NCBI GenBank assembly: GCA_910585905.1
Contig: CAJUID010000049.1
Span: forward strand, 1-19,250
Length of the DNA: 19,250 bases
Origin: an uncultured Lachnospiraceae bacterium
GTDB taxonomy: Bacteria > Bacillota > Clostridia > Lachnospirales > Lachnospiraceae
Direction of reading: 5' to 3'
Shown: piece after piece, positions 6,161-14,053 of the stretch
Layout: the number at the start of each line of letters is the position of its first letter
Position numbering within the stretch: position 1 is the first letter of the stretch
The notes under the pieces: generated by a model
What the model was told of the DNA's origin: nothing
The model's input: the letters and a program-made list of their open reading frames with translations, nothing else
Database searches by the model: none
Made by a program: the position numbers and the translations under genes

Positions 6161-6719
6161 ATTAATTGATTATCTCCGGGTACAAGGTTATGTTGATGAC
6201 ACTAATGATAAAATCGTAGCAATTGGGCTAAAACGCTTAGGCAGCCTATTGTGCGATCTTGTTTTTGTCCTGCTTTTGGGCCTTCTTCTGGGTGACCCCT
6301 TCGCAGGACTGCTTTTTGAGCTATCCTATAGCATAATCCGCATCTACGCAGGTGGATACCATGCCCCGACAGAGCGCATTTGTATATGGCTAACCTATAT
6401 AAGCACATTTCTTTGTATTGTGCTCATACTCTACCTACCTCTAATACCAATCGCCATGCACACTCTGTTAGGCTTGTCCTTTATGACAATGCTATTGTTT
6501 TCACCCGTAGAAAATGCCAACAAACCATTGAGCACACGGGAAAAAAAGGTATACCGCAAGAAATGCCTTTTTCTCATGTTATTTGAAGTACTGCTTTATC
6601 TCGTACTTGTGCTGTTTCATTCATGGGTGTACGCAAGAGCCATTTGCTTTGCCCTGACTATTACGGCATTTGGACAGATTGCAGACTGCCTACAGAGAAG
6701 AAGAGCCAGGCTGCATTAA
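6147..6719 (+). CDS. agrB: AgrB-like membrane cysteine endopeptidase
   Basis: A 190-aa integral membrane protease that removes the C-terminal tail of AgrD and forms the thiolactone ring. The catalytic pair is H72 in RIYAGGYHAPTE and C79, seven residues apart, the same spacing as the H77/C84 pair of S. aureus AgrB. There are four to six hydrophobic segments (about 32-50, 52-66, 78-100, 102-118, 140-158, 164-180). A basic cytoplasmic stretch, KPLSTREKKVYRKKC, lies at ~126-140. Length is normal. The start is the first of two tandem ATGs (6147, 6150) inside the end of agrD, with no strong RBS, so translation is probably coupled to agrD. It ends the agr locus; a strong bidirectional terminator follows at 6790-6837. 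Confidence 0.92.
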   Translation: MMRNKLIDYLRVQGYVDDTNDKIVAIGLKRLGSLLCDLVFVLLLGLLLGDPFAGLLFELSYSIIRIYAGGYHAPTERICIWLTYISTFLCIVLILYLPLIPIAMHTLLGLSFMTMLLFSPVENANKPLSTREKKVYRKKCLFLMLFEVLLYLVLVLFHSWVYARAICFALTITAFGQIADCLQRRRARLH

Positions 6720-6789
6720 CATGAGATGGCAGCGCGGAGTGCTATTTGGATATAGAGTTTTACCTCTCCATTGTTAATGCATGGGAGAC

Positions 6790-6837
6790 AAAAAACTGCC
6801 GGACTTGTTTCATATTACAAGTTCCCGGCAGTTTTTT
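6790..6837. terminator. Bidirectional terminator between agrB and ileS
   Basis: AAAAAACTGCCGG (6790-6802) pairs with CCGGCAGTTTTTT (6825-6837). An inner ACTTGT/ACAAGT stem (6803-6808/6817-6822) is separated by a 2-nt bulge. T-runs occur on both sides, suiting the convergent agrB and ileS genes. Confidence 0.9.
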
Positions 6838-6906
6838 CTTCCACAAACAAACCAAATGCAGGCTTGCTTGCAGTAAAATATTTGACTTACATTATTCTCA
6901 TAAAAA

Positions 6907-9900
6907 TTAAGAAAGCTTTTCAACACCAAGTGTAACCTTCTCACCGTTGATATTCCACTCTTTTGTAAAGCCAGCAGCATGTTCATAGGCAACTTCATCT
7001 GCAAGAACCTCTGACTGAATTTCCGCTTGGTTATTTTGGACAATTTCTCTTACCTTGTCATTGTCCTGCATACTAACACGAATATGATCCATAACTTCGA
7101 ACCCTGCATCCTTACGCATTGTCTGCACCTTGCTGATCACTTCACGCACAAAACCTTCCTCAAGCAGTTCCGGTGTCAGGTTTGTATCTAATACTACTGT
7201 AATTCCGTGGTCGCTGTCTGAAATATAACCTTCCATCTGGGCAGACTCAATTAACAAATCTTCCTGCTCCAGAGCCTCTTCGCTGCCATCCACAGTAATT
7301 GTGAGTACCCCTTTGTCATTTAGCTCTTTCATTGCTTTTTGACCATCCAGGCCGGCAAGGATCTCCTTTACCGCATTAATATTCTTGCCAAAACGACGCC
7401 CCAAAGTCTTAAGCTGTGGTTTAAATGTATAAGTTGTCAATGCACTGACATCCTCGGTCAGCTCCGCTTCCTTTACATTTAACTCATCCCTGATAATATC
7501 CAAATAAAATTCTGACAAACTTCCCTCCGCCTTAATAAACATTTTTCCAATTGGCTGGCGGTTCTTGATATTTGCAGTGTTTCGGCATGCACGCCCCAGT
7601 ACAACAGCTTCTAATACAACATCCATATCTGCTTCCAGCGCAGTATCAATCCATGCTTCATTCACATCTGGAAAATCACAGAGATGTACGCTCTCTGGTG
7701 CACTGGAATCTACAGAGCACACCAGGTTCCGATAGATATCTTCCGTCATAAACGGAATCATTGGCGCTGCTGCCTTGGAGATTGTCACTAGAGCAGTATA
7801 CAGCGTCATATAGGCATTAATTTTATCCTGCTCCATCCCCTTTGCCCAAAAACGGTCACGGCAGCGCCTTACATACCAGTTGCTCATCTCATCCACAAAA
7901 GCCTGCAAAGCCTTCGCCGTTTCAGGAATGCGGTAAGCAGAAAGATTCTCATCCACCACCTTTACAGTGCTGTTTAATCTGGACAAAAGCCATTTATCCA
8001 TGACGGTAAGCTTCTCGTATTCCAGAGAATACTTTGAAGCATCAAACTCATCAATGTTCGCATAAAGTACAAAGAATGCATACGTATTCCAGAGCGTACC
8101 CATAAATTTACGCTGCCCTTCCTGTACTGCTTTTCCATGAAAACGGTTTGGAAGCCATGGCGCACTGTTAACATAAAAATACCAACGGATGGCATCTGCA
8201 CCATATGTCTCCAAGGCATCAAACGGATCTACGGCATTCCCCTTTGATTTACTCATTTTCTGTCCATTCTCATCCTGGACATGTCCCAATACAATTACAT
8301 TCTCATATGGCGCTTTATTAAATAACAGCGTAGAGACTGCCATCAACGAATGGAACCAGCCTCTTGTCTGGTCAACTGCCTCTGAAATAAATTGTGCTGG
8401 AAACTGCTGCTCAAACAATTCTTTATTCTCAAAAGGATAATGATGCTGGGCAAATGGCATTGCACCAGAATCAAACCAACAGTCAATTACCTCTGGAACA
8501 CGATGCATTTTCTTTCCACATTCTGGGCAGGCAAATGTCACTTCATCAATATAAGGGCGATGCAGCTCTACGCTTGCCGCATCTGGATTTCCGCTCCTCT
8601 TCGCAAGCTCTTCACGGCTTCCAATGGACTCCTGATGACCACATCCCTCACATTCCCAGATATTTAACGGAGTTCCCCAGTAACGATTTCTTGAGATTGC
8701 CCAGTCTTGAATATTCTCCAGCCAGTTTCCAAACCGCCCTTTTCCAATAGACTCTGGAATCCAATTTACTGTGTTATTATTCTTTATCAAATCTTCTTTT
8801 ACTGCAGTCTCTTTAATATACCACGACTCACGGGCATAGTAAATTAAAGGAGTATCACAACGCCAGCAATGCGGATACTCATGCTCAAATTTTGGCGCAG
8901 CAAAAAGCTTCCCCTGCTTATCCAAATCTTTTATCACTTCTGGGTCAGCATTCTTCACAAACAGTCCAGCATAAGGCGTCTCTGAGGACATTTCTCCCTT
9001 TTCTGTAACAAACTGTACAAAAGGAAGGTCATACCTGCGCCCTACCTGCGCATCATCTTCACCAAATGCAGGGGCAATATGAACGATCCCTGTACCATCT
9101 GTCATCGTTACGTAATCATCGCAGGTTACAAAGTGGCCCTTCTTGTGCTGCTGCGCAGCGCACTCTGCAGAACACTCAAAAAGCGGCTCATACTCTTTGC
9201 GCTCTAAATCAGTTCCCACATATGTTTCCAAAATCTCATATGCCTTTACACCATTTTCCTCATCTGCAAGCTTTCCAAGAACTTGGTCAAGCAGCGCCTT
9301 TGCCATATAATACGTGTAACCATCCGCTGCCTTTACCTTACAGTATTCTTCCTCCGGGTTTACACAAAGTGCGACATTTGATGGCAGAGTCCAAGGCGTT
9401 GTTGTCCACGCCAGGAAATAAGCATCCTCCCCCGCTACTTTAAAACGGACAATTGCAGAGCGTTCCTTTACCGTCTTATATCCCTGTGCAACCTCCTGTG
9501 CAGACAACGGTGTTCCACACCTTGGGCAGTACGGCACAATCTTAAATCCTTTGTAGAGCAACCCCCTATCCCAGATTTCCTTCAATGCCCACCATTCTGA
9601 CTCAATAAAATTGTCATCATATGTGACATATGGATTCTCCATATCCGCCCAGAATCCAACCGTTCCTGAGAAGTCTTCCCACATTCCCTTGTATTTCCAG
9701 ACAGACTCTTTACATTTTTTAATAAACGGCTCCATCCCATACTCTTCAATCTGCTCTTTTCCATCAAGCCCCAACAGCTTTTCCACCTCTAGCTCAACTG
9801 GAAGGCCGTGGGTATCCCAACCTGCCTTACGCGGGACCATATATCCCTTCATAGTCTTGTAACGCGGTATCATATCCTTGATAACACGTGTCAATACATG

Positions 9901-10071
9901 CCCAATATGCGGCTTTCCATTCGCGGTAGGCGGCCCATCATAAAATGTGTAAGTAGGGCTCCCCTCCCTCTTTTCCATTGATTTCTCAAAAATCTTCTGA
10001 TTTCGCCAAAATTTTCCAATGTTTTTCTCGCGGTCTACAAAGTTGAGGTCTGTTGATACTTTTTCGTACAT
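6907..10071 (-). CDS. ileS: Isoleucyl-tRNA synthetase, type 2
   Basis: A 1054-aa class I aminoacyl-tRNA synthetase that charges tRNA-Ile with isoleucine. The HIGH motif is at 55-58 (GKPHIGHVLTR) and KMSKS at 605-609 (GQKMSKSKGN). Between them is the CP1 editing domain, including WTTTPWTLPSN and GTGIVHIAPAFGEDD, which hydrolyses mischarged valine. Cysteine pairs CPRC, CWRC, CEGC and CPEC suggest bound zinc within the insertions. The length (~1050 rather than ~920 aa), the sequence around HIGH and WDTHGLPVE, and the absence of a C-terminal zinc finger place it in the eukaryote-like IleRS2 class, which is generally less sensitive to mupirocin. Start ATG 10071 has AAGGATGG upstream. Expression is controlled by its own promoter and a T-box leader. 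Confidence 0.97.
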   Translation of the reverse strand: MYEKVSTDLNFVDREKNIGKFWRNQKIFEKSMEKREGSPTYTFYDGPPTANGKPHIGHVLTRVIKDMIPRYKTMKGYMVPRKAGWDTHGLPVELEVEKLLGLDGKEQIEEYGMEPFIKKCKESVWKYKGMWEDFSGTVGFWADMENPYVTYDDNFIESEWWALKEIWDRGLLYKGFKIVPYCPRCGTPLSAQEVAQGYKTVKERSAIVRFKVAGEDAYFLAWTTTPWTLPSNVALCVNPEEEYCKVKAADGYTYYMAKALLDQVLGKLADEENGVKAYEILETYVGTDLERKEYEPLFECSAECAAQQHKKGHFVTCDDYVTMTDGTGIVHIAPAFGEDDAQVGRRYDLPFVQFVTEKGEMSSETPYAGLFVKNADPEVIKDLDKQGKLFAAPKFEHEYPHCWRCDTPLIYYARESWYIKETAVKEDLIKNNNTVNWIPESIGKGRFGNWLENIQDWAISRNRYWGTPLNIWECEGCGHQESIGSREELAKRSGNPDAASVELHRPYIDEVTFACPECGKKMHRVPEVIDCWFDSGAMPFAQHHYPFENKELFEQQFPAQFISEAVDQTRGWFHSLMAVSTLLFNKAPYENVIVLGHVQDENGQKMSKSKGNAVDPFDALETYGADAIRWYFYVNSAPWLPNRFHGKAVQEGQRKFMGTLWNTYAFFVLYANIDEFDASKYSLEYEKLTVMDKWLLSRLNSTVKVVDENLSAYRIPETAKALQAFVDEMSNWYVRRCRDRFWAKGMEQDKINAYMTLYTALVTISKAAAPMIPFMTEDIYRNLVCSVDSSAPESVHLCDFPDVNEAWIDTALEADMDVVLEAVVLGRACRNTANIKNRQPIGKMFIKAEGSLSEFYLDIIRDELNVKEAELTEDVSALTTYTFKPQLKTLGRRFGKNINAVKEILAGLDGQKAMKELNDKGVLTITVDGSEEALEQEDLLIESAQMEGYISDSDHGITVVLDTNLTPELLEEGFVREVISKVQTMRKDAGFEVMDHIRVSMQDNDKVREIVQNNQAEIQSEVLADEVAYEHAAGFTKEWNINGEKVTLGVEKLS

Positions 10072-10100
10072 GTCTTACCATCCTTCCTATCAGTTTAATA

Positions 10101-10125
10101 AGCACACCACCTACACTGGTGCGCT
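10101..10125 (-). other. Leader hairpin just upstream of the ileS RBS
   Basis: Minus strand: AGCGCACC (10125-10118) can pair with GGTGTGCT (10108-10101), 8 bp with one G-U and a 9-nt loop. It lies after the T-box terminator and before the RBS. Function unknown; it may stabilise the processed mRNA. Confidence 0.4.
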
Positions 10126-10168
10126 AGCAAAAACGTTAAATCTTTTTTGACGCAATTTCCTATAAGTT

Positions 10169-10200
10169 AAAAAAGCTTCCACCCCAAACAGGATGAAAGC
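10169..10200 (-). terminator. T-box intrinsic terminator
   Basis: Minus strand: GCTTTCATCC pairs with GGGTGGAAGC (10 bp, two G-U) followed by TTTTTT (10174-10169). The 5' arm overlaps sequence needed for the alternative antiterminator with the T-box. Confidence 0.85.
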
Positions 10201-10446
10201 CATTCGCTACCATAAACCACCTATTCTGATGCACACTCTGTATGCACGACCTATATAACGGTAGGCACCGGCGGGTTGTACTAGATTATTATCGTTCCAT
10301 CCGCAACTCGGGAGTGATTTTCACAAATCAGATACTCCATATCCGGTTTCCACTGTCCCGGACTCACTGTCATTTTTCCCTGAAAGCTACTGTCTCCGTC
10401 TCCGTCTTTTCCACTATCTGCCATATATCATTTCATGTTAGATATA
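10169..10446 (-). promoter_or_regulatory. T-box riboswitch leader of ileS
   Basis: A ~275-nt untranslated leader that should sense uncharged tRNA-Ile and antiterminate into ileS. From 5' to 3' it has a long stem I region with a candidate ATC isoleucine specifier followed by A (10318-10316). A CGGT/ACCG stem and a 7-bp stem III hairpin with an AGA loop (10246-10230) come next. The T-box AATAGGTGGTTTATGGTAGCG (about 10224-10205) contains TGGT (10219-10216), which would pair with the ACCA end of tRNA-Ile. The intrinsic terminator is at 10200-10169. The T-box consensus is diverged, but gene identity, order of elements and terminator support the call. Confidence 0.82.
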
Positions 10447-10450
10447 TAGC

Positions 10451-10479
10451 ATAATAATATGCAAATCAAAATTTGTCAA
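10451..10479 (-). promoter_or_regulatory. Promoter of the ileS transcript
   Basis: Minus strand: perfect TTGACA (10479-10474), 17-bp spacer, TATTAT (10456-10451). The -35 box contains the TGA stop of the upstream flavoprotein gene, so the two genes are packed without spacing yet transcribed separately. Confidence 0.85.
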
Positions 10480-11840
10480 GCAGTAATGCACCTTGCAACA
10501 TGAACTCCGCTTGCTGAGGCATGGGACAAGGAATGCGTTACCCCACTGCAATCACCAATAATATACAGCCCCTTCCGGTTTGTTTCAAGATGCTCATCAA
10601 TTTCTACTTCCATATTATAAAACTTAACTTCCACGCCATACAGAAGCGTATCATCATTCGCAGTACCTGGTGCAATCTTATCAAGCGCATAGATCATCTC
10701 AATAATGCCATCCAAAATCCTCTTTGGCATAACAAGACTTAAATCCCCCGGCGTTGCCTGCAAAGTCGGCGTAATATATCCCTCCTTAATCCGCGATACA
10801 TTACTTCTCCTCCCACGGATCAAATCGCCAAATCTCTGGACCAGAACGCCTCCGCCCAGCATGTTCGACAATTTTGCAATGCTCTCCCCATATCCGTTGC
10901 TGTCCCGGAACGGCTCTGAAAAATGCTTTGCAACAAGAAGCGCAAAGTTTGTATTTTCTGTATGTTTTTTCGGGTCCTCATAGCTATGTCCATTTACTGT
11001 CACTATTCCATTCGTATTTTCATTTACCACAACCCCATGCGGATTCATGCAGAAAGTCCGCACCAAGTCTTCAAACTTTGCAGTTCGGTACACAATCTTA
11101 CTCTCATAAAGCTCATCTGTCAAATGCGAAAATACCTCTGCTGGCAATTCCACACGCACGCCAATATCCACCCGATTCGACTTTGTCGGAATCTCCAAGT
11201 CCTCACAAAGCTTTTCAGCCCATTTGCTGCCGCTTCTGCCCCCGGAAACAATGCACTTGCTGCAAAGATAATTGCCTTTCTCTGTCTGTACCAGATACTT
11301 TCCATCCTGAGGAAGCAGGGATGTGACAAATGTATCAAAATAAAAGTCAACTTTATCCTTCAGATATTCATATATATTTTCGAGAACAATATAGTTAATA
11401 TCTGTCCCCAAATGGCGTACAGATGCATCGAGCAGGTGAAGTCCGTTTTGGAGGCAGAGCTTTTTGATATCTGTATTCGCTGTAGAATATAATTTCGTGC
11501 CAGCCCCACCAAACTCCAAATTCAGGCCATCAACATACTTCATTAACTCCATCGCCTGCTCTTTACCAATATACTCATAAAGCGTGCCACCAAATTGATT
11601 TGTGATATTATACTTTCCATCTGAAAATGCCCCAGCTCCACCAAAACCATTCATGATCGAACAGCTTTTACAACCGATACATGACTTAATCTTCTCACCG
11701 TCAATCGGGCATTTTCGTTTGTGCAATGCATGTCCGCCTTCAAAAACAGCCACTTTCAAATCTGCCGCTCTTTTTGTCAGCTCATATGCCGCAAAGATTC
11801 CACCAGGGCCAGCCCCTATAATAATTACGTCATATTCCAT
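10476..11840 (-). CDS. FAD-dependent dehydrogenase (COG2509-type)
   Basis: A 454-aa cytoplasmic flavoprotein. The N-terminal Rossmann fold binds FAD through VIIIGAGPGGIFAAYEL (5-21), with an acidic strand end at ~34. A cysteine cluster follows (C44, then C54, C57 and C60 in CIGCKSC), and then the family signature GFGGAGAFSDGKYN (65-78). The C-terminal YIIGDCSGVTHSLSHASASG closes the FAD site. This combination matches COG2509, uncharacterised FAD-dependent dehydrogenases widespread in Firmicutes; the substrate is unknown. The cysteines could hold a metal or iron-sulfur cluster or be redox active, but that is inference. Start ATG 11840 has GGAAGGGGG upstream. A candidate -10 (TATAAT, 11970-11965) lies ~125 nt upstream without a clear -35. 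The gene is divergent from murG and directly upstream of the ileS promoter. Confidence 0.88.
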   Translation of the reverse strand: MEYDVIIIGAGPGGIFAAYELTKRAADLKVAVFEGGHALHKRKCPIDGEKIKSCIGCKSCSIMNGFGGAGAFSDGKYNITNQFGGTLYEYIGKEQAMELMKYVDGLNLEFGGAGTKLYSTANTDIKKLCLQNGLHLLDASVRHLGTDINYIVLENIYEYLKDKVDFYFDTFVTSLLPQDGKYLVQTEKGNYLCSKCIVSGGRSGSKWAEKLCEDLEIPTKSNRVDIGVRVELPAEVFSHLTDELYESKIVYRTAKFEDLVRTFCMNPHGVVVNENTNGIVTVNGHSYEDPKKHTENTNFALLVAKHFSEPFRDSNGYGESIAKLSNMLGGGVLVQRFGDLIRGRRSNVSRIKEGYITPTLQATPGDLSLVMPKRILDGIIEMIYALDKIAPGTANDDTLLYGVEVKFYNMEVEIDEHLETNRKGLYIIGDCSGVTHSLSHASASGVHVARCITA

Positions 11841-12009
11841 ATAAATCCCCCTTCCGCGCTAATTTTCTGCGCATAAAATCCTGCCTACTCAATTTTTCTC
11901 TGGATAGAAAAAATCTTGAACCAAACTGCCAATATTTGTTGCTATACAGCTTACCGTTATTCGTATTATACTCCAAATTGAAATAAATTTGCACCATAAG
12001 TGTATTACA

Positions 12010-12018
12010 TGATATAAT
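12010..12018 (+). promoter_or_regulatory. Extended -10 promoter of murG
   Basis: TGATATAAT (12010-12018) is a perfect extended -10. The -35 is poor (TTGCAC at 11989-11994, 18 bp away), as is common with extended -10 elements. The start codon is 47 bp downstream of the -10. Confidence 0.65.
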
Positions 12019-12064
12019 CATAATAATTCTTATTGTTTATATTTCCGAAAGGAGTCTACATACT

Positions 12065-13150
12065 ATGAAGAAAATAGTATTAACCGGCGGCGGTACTGCC
12101 GGGCATGTAACCCCTAATATCGCACTGCTCCCAGAGCTAAAAAAACAAGGCTATGAAATCCATTACATCGGTTCCTATGAGGGCATTGAGAGCAAGCTGA
12201 TTCCGGAGCTTGATGTTCCCTACTATGGTATTGCAAGCGGCAAACTCCGCCGCTATATTGATTTAAAAAATATAAGCGACCCTTTTAAGGTAATCAAAGG
12301 GCTGCATCAGGCGCGCGTACTGCTCAAACAGATCAAACCAGACGTTGTATTCTCAAAAGGTGGTTTTGTATCTGTTCCGGTTGTTATGGCTGCAAAATCT
12401 AGGGGAATCCCCTGCGTCATCCATGAATCGGATATGACTCCCGGCCTGGCAAATAAAATCTGCATCCCCTGCGCATCCAGGATATGCACAAATTTCCCTG
12501 AGACAATAAAACATCTACCTGCCGAAAAAGCCGTCCTAACTGGTTCTCCAATCCGTGAAGAACTTTTCCACGGAAACAAAGACAAAGGACTTTCTTTCTG
12601 TGGATTTGACAATAGCAAACCGGTAATACTAATTATTGGCGGCAGCCTTGGCGCTGCATCTGTCAATACGGCTGTGCGCAACATCCTTCCAAGGCTATTA
12701 AAAGAATTCCAGATAATTCATCTATGCGGCAAAGACAAAATAGATGCATCCCTGGAAGGCACAAAAGGATATGTACAATTTGAGTACATTAAGGATGAAC
12801 TCAGCGACTTAATGGCAGCGGCTGATATTATGATTTCTCGTGCTGGAGCAAATGCAATCTGCGAGATTCTTGCCCTCCGCAAACCAAATATTTTGATTCC
12901 ACTTTCTGCACAGGCTAGCCGTGGTGATCAGATACTAAATGCCGCTTCTTTTGAAAAGGCAGGTTACAGTATTGTTATCCAGGAAGAGGATGTGACAGAT
13001 GACTCTCTCTGGAATGCCGTAAAACAGGCGTATGAAAACCGAGAAGAATATGCCAAGGCAATGAAGCGCAGCCAGCTAAACAACTCAATTGAAAAAATCG
13101 TTGGCCTCATCAATGAGTCTGCTAAAAAAGGAAAAACTAAAAGAAACTAA
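12065..13150 (+). CDS. murG: UDP-GlcNAc:lipid I N-acetylglucosaminyltransferase
   Basis: A 361-aa GT28-family, membrane-associated transferase. It adds GlcNAc from UDP-GlcNAc to lipid I to make lipid II, the last cytoplasmic step of peptidoglycan synthesis. The N-terminal glycine loop GGGTAGHVTPN (8-18), the FSKGGFVSVPVV motif (~98-109), HESD and the C-terminal donor-binding region ISRAGANAICE (257-267) with LIPLSAQASRGDQ are all present. The RBS AAAGGAG precedes ATG 12065. The gene stands outside any division and cell-wall cluster here, with its own promoter and downstream hairpin; a monocistronic murG of this sequence type is common in Clostridia. The C-terminus is lysine-rich (KKGKTKRN). 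Confidence 0.94.
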   Translation: MKKIVLTGGGTAGHVTPNIALLPELKKQGYEIHYIGSYEGIESKLIPELDVPYYGIASGKLRRYIDLKNISDPFKVIKGLHQARVLLKQIKPDVVFSKGGFVSVPVVMAAKSRGIPCVIHESDMTPGLANKICIPCASRICTNFPETIKHLPAEKAVLTGSPIREELFHGNKDKGLSFCGFDNSKPVILIIGGSLGAASVNTAVRNILPRLLKEFQIIHLCGKDKIDASLEGTKGYVQFEYIKDELSDLMAAADIMISRAGANAICEILALRKPNILIPLSAQASRGDQILNAASFEKAGYSIVIQEEDVTDDSLWNAVKQAYENREEYAKAMKRSQLNNSIEKIVGLINESAKKGKTKRN

Positions 13151-13200
13151 AAATCATAAAGATAAAACATATATCTTTCAAATAGTTCGTAAAAGATAAC

Positions 13201-13228
13201 TAAGGGAAATGCATAAGCATTTCCCTTA
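13201..13228 (+). terminator. Hairpin after murG
   Basis: TAAGGGAAATGC (13201-13212), ATAA loop, GCATTTCCCTTA (13217-13228), a perfect 12-bp stem 51 nt after the murG stop. There is no T-run after it on the plus strand; TTATCTTTT follows on the minus strand. Probably an mRNA 3' end or stabilising structure. Confidence 0.6.
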
Positions 13229-13287
13229 ATATTCATGTAAAACATGCCTAAAAACTTTACTGGCATACTATAGAAAGGAGTTTTCCT

Positions 13288-13464
13288 ATGGACATACCAA
13301 AAGACCCTGTTATCTTGTTGAGTTTTATTAACACAAAACTTCGTGACTTCTATCCCTCTCTTGAGGAACTATGCAAAAGCCTTAATCTAGAAGAAAAGCA
13401 ACTAACTGAACAATTAGCTTCCATAGATTATCACTATGACAGCAACACTAACCAGTTCCTTTAG
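13288..13464 (+). CDS. DUF4250 domain-containing small protein
   Basis: A 58-aa protein starting MDIPKDPVILLSFINTKLRD, with LEELCKSLNLEE in the middle and ending IDYHYDSNTNQF-L. This is the DUF4250 pattern: NT-x-LRD near the start, a short helical segment resembling a degenerate helix-turn-helix (LEELCKSLNLEEKQLTEQLA) and the closing DYHYD motif. A strong AAAGGAG (13274-13280) lies 7 nt before ATG. Function is unknown in the family, which is common in Firmicutes. It is cytoplasmic, with no signal or membrane segment. It lies ~60 nt after the murG hairpin and converges with the GNAT gene. The family name is from memory, but the motif match is good. Confidence 0.82.
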   Translation: MDIPKDPVILLSFINTKLRDFYPSLEELCKSLNLEEKQLTEQLASIDYHYDSNTNQFL

Positions 13465-13508
13465 GACATATTTGTCAATCTCTTTTGTTAAGCTGTCTTA
13501 AGCATGTT

Positions 13509-13973
13509 TTAGTATTTTGTCACATTCCCCTCTGCATCCCTGCTTACCCAGACAGACATACCGGAACCATGATTTTCAAAAGGACGCTTATGAAATCCAA
13601 ACCGCTGATAAAATGTCTCCCTTTCAAATGCTGACATCAGGCTAATCATTACCGTCTCCCCCTCCATCACATCTTTCTGAATATAATCGAGCGCCCTTGA
13701 AATCAGTTCCGTGCCGATGTGCTGCCCGTGGAATTCCGGCCTAACAATAACATCTGTGATAAAATATGTATAACCGCCATCACTGACTACCCTCACCATT
13801 CCAACCGGTTTTTCCCCGGACATCGCCACACAAAGATAAAAAGTATTTCCAAGTGCAATTGCCGCACGCTTTTTTGCTACCAAAATCCAATCAACCGATT
13901 CCCTCAATGCATTATAATCTTCAACAGTAATATTGTTTGTATAAGTAATCTTCCCTTTGGTATCTTCCATCAT
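13509..13973 (-). CDS. GNAT-family N-acetyltransferase
   Basis: A 154-aa GCN5-related acetyltransferase that transfers acetyl from acetyl-CoA to an unknown amine. Motif A is at ~74-95: the beta strand FITDVIVRPEFHG followed by GQHIGTELISRAL, where GQHIG is the pyrophosphate-binding loop (Q/R-x-x-G-x-G/A type). Motif B is near FYQRFGFHKRPFE (121-133). The N-terminal strand ITYTNNITVEDYNALRESVDW is typical of the YjaB/ElaA-like single-domain group often annotated as general GNAT. Two ATGs occur in tandem (13973, 13970) after GAGGAAAAG. It is downstream of the chemotaxis receptor on the same strand with an 80-nt gap that includes a 9-bp inverted repeat. Substrate cannot be told. Confidence 0.88.
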   Translation of the reverse strand: MMEDTKGKITYTNNITVEDYNALRESVDWILVAKKRAAIALGNTFYLCVAMSGEKPVGMVRVVSDGGYTYFITDVIVRPEFHGQHIGTELISRALDYIQKDVMEGETVMISLMSAFERETFYQRFGFHKRPFENHGSGMSVWVSRDAEGNVTKY

Positions 13974-14005
13974 TTCTTTTCCTCAATTCTGCCTCTCCCA
14001 TAAAT

Positions 14006-14049
14006 ATTACTTCAGTTATAAATCATGTAGCATTAACCCTTGAAGTAAT
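14006..14049. other. 9-bp inverted repeat between the MCP and GNAT genes
   Basis: ATTACTTCA (14006-14014) and TGAAGTAAT (14041-14049) are perfect inverted arms 26 nt apart, lying just after the chemotaxis receptor stop. No U-tract follows; a 3'-end hairpin or an operator of the GNAT gene are both possible. Confidence 0.4.
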
Positions 14050-14053
14050 AGAA

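Noticed and set aside
10923..11492. 189-aa plus-strand ORF
   Set aside because: Antisense shadow of the COG2509 flavoprotein gene, rich in Cys/His/Ile from complementary codons, without an RBS.
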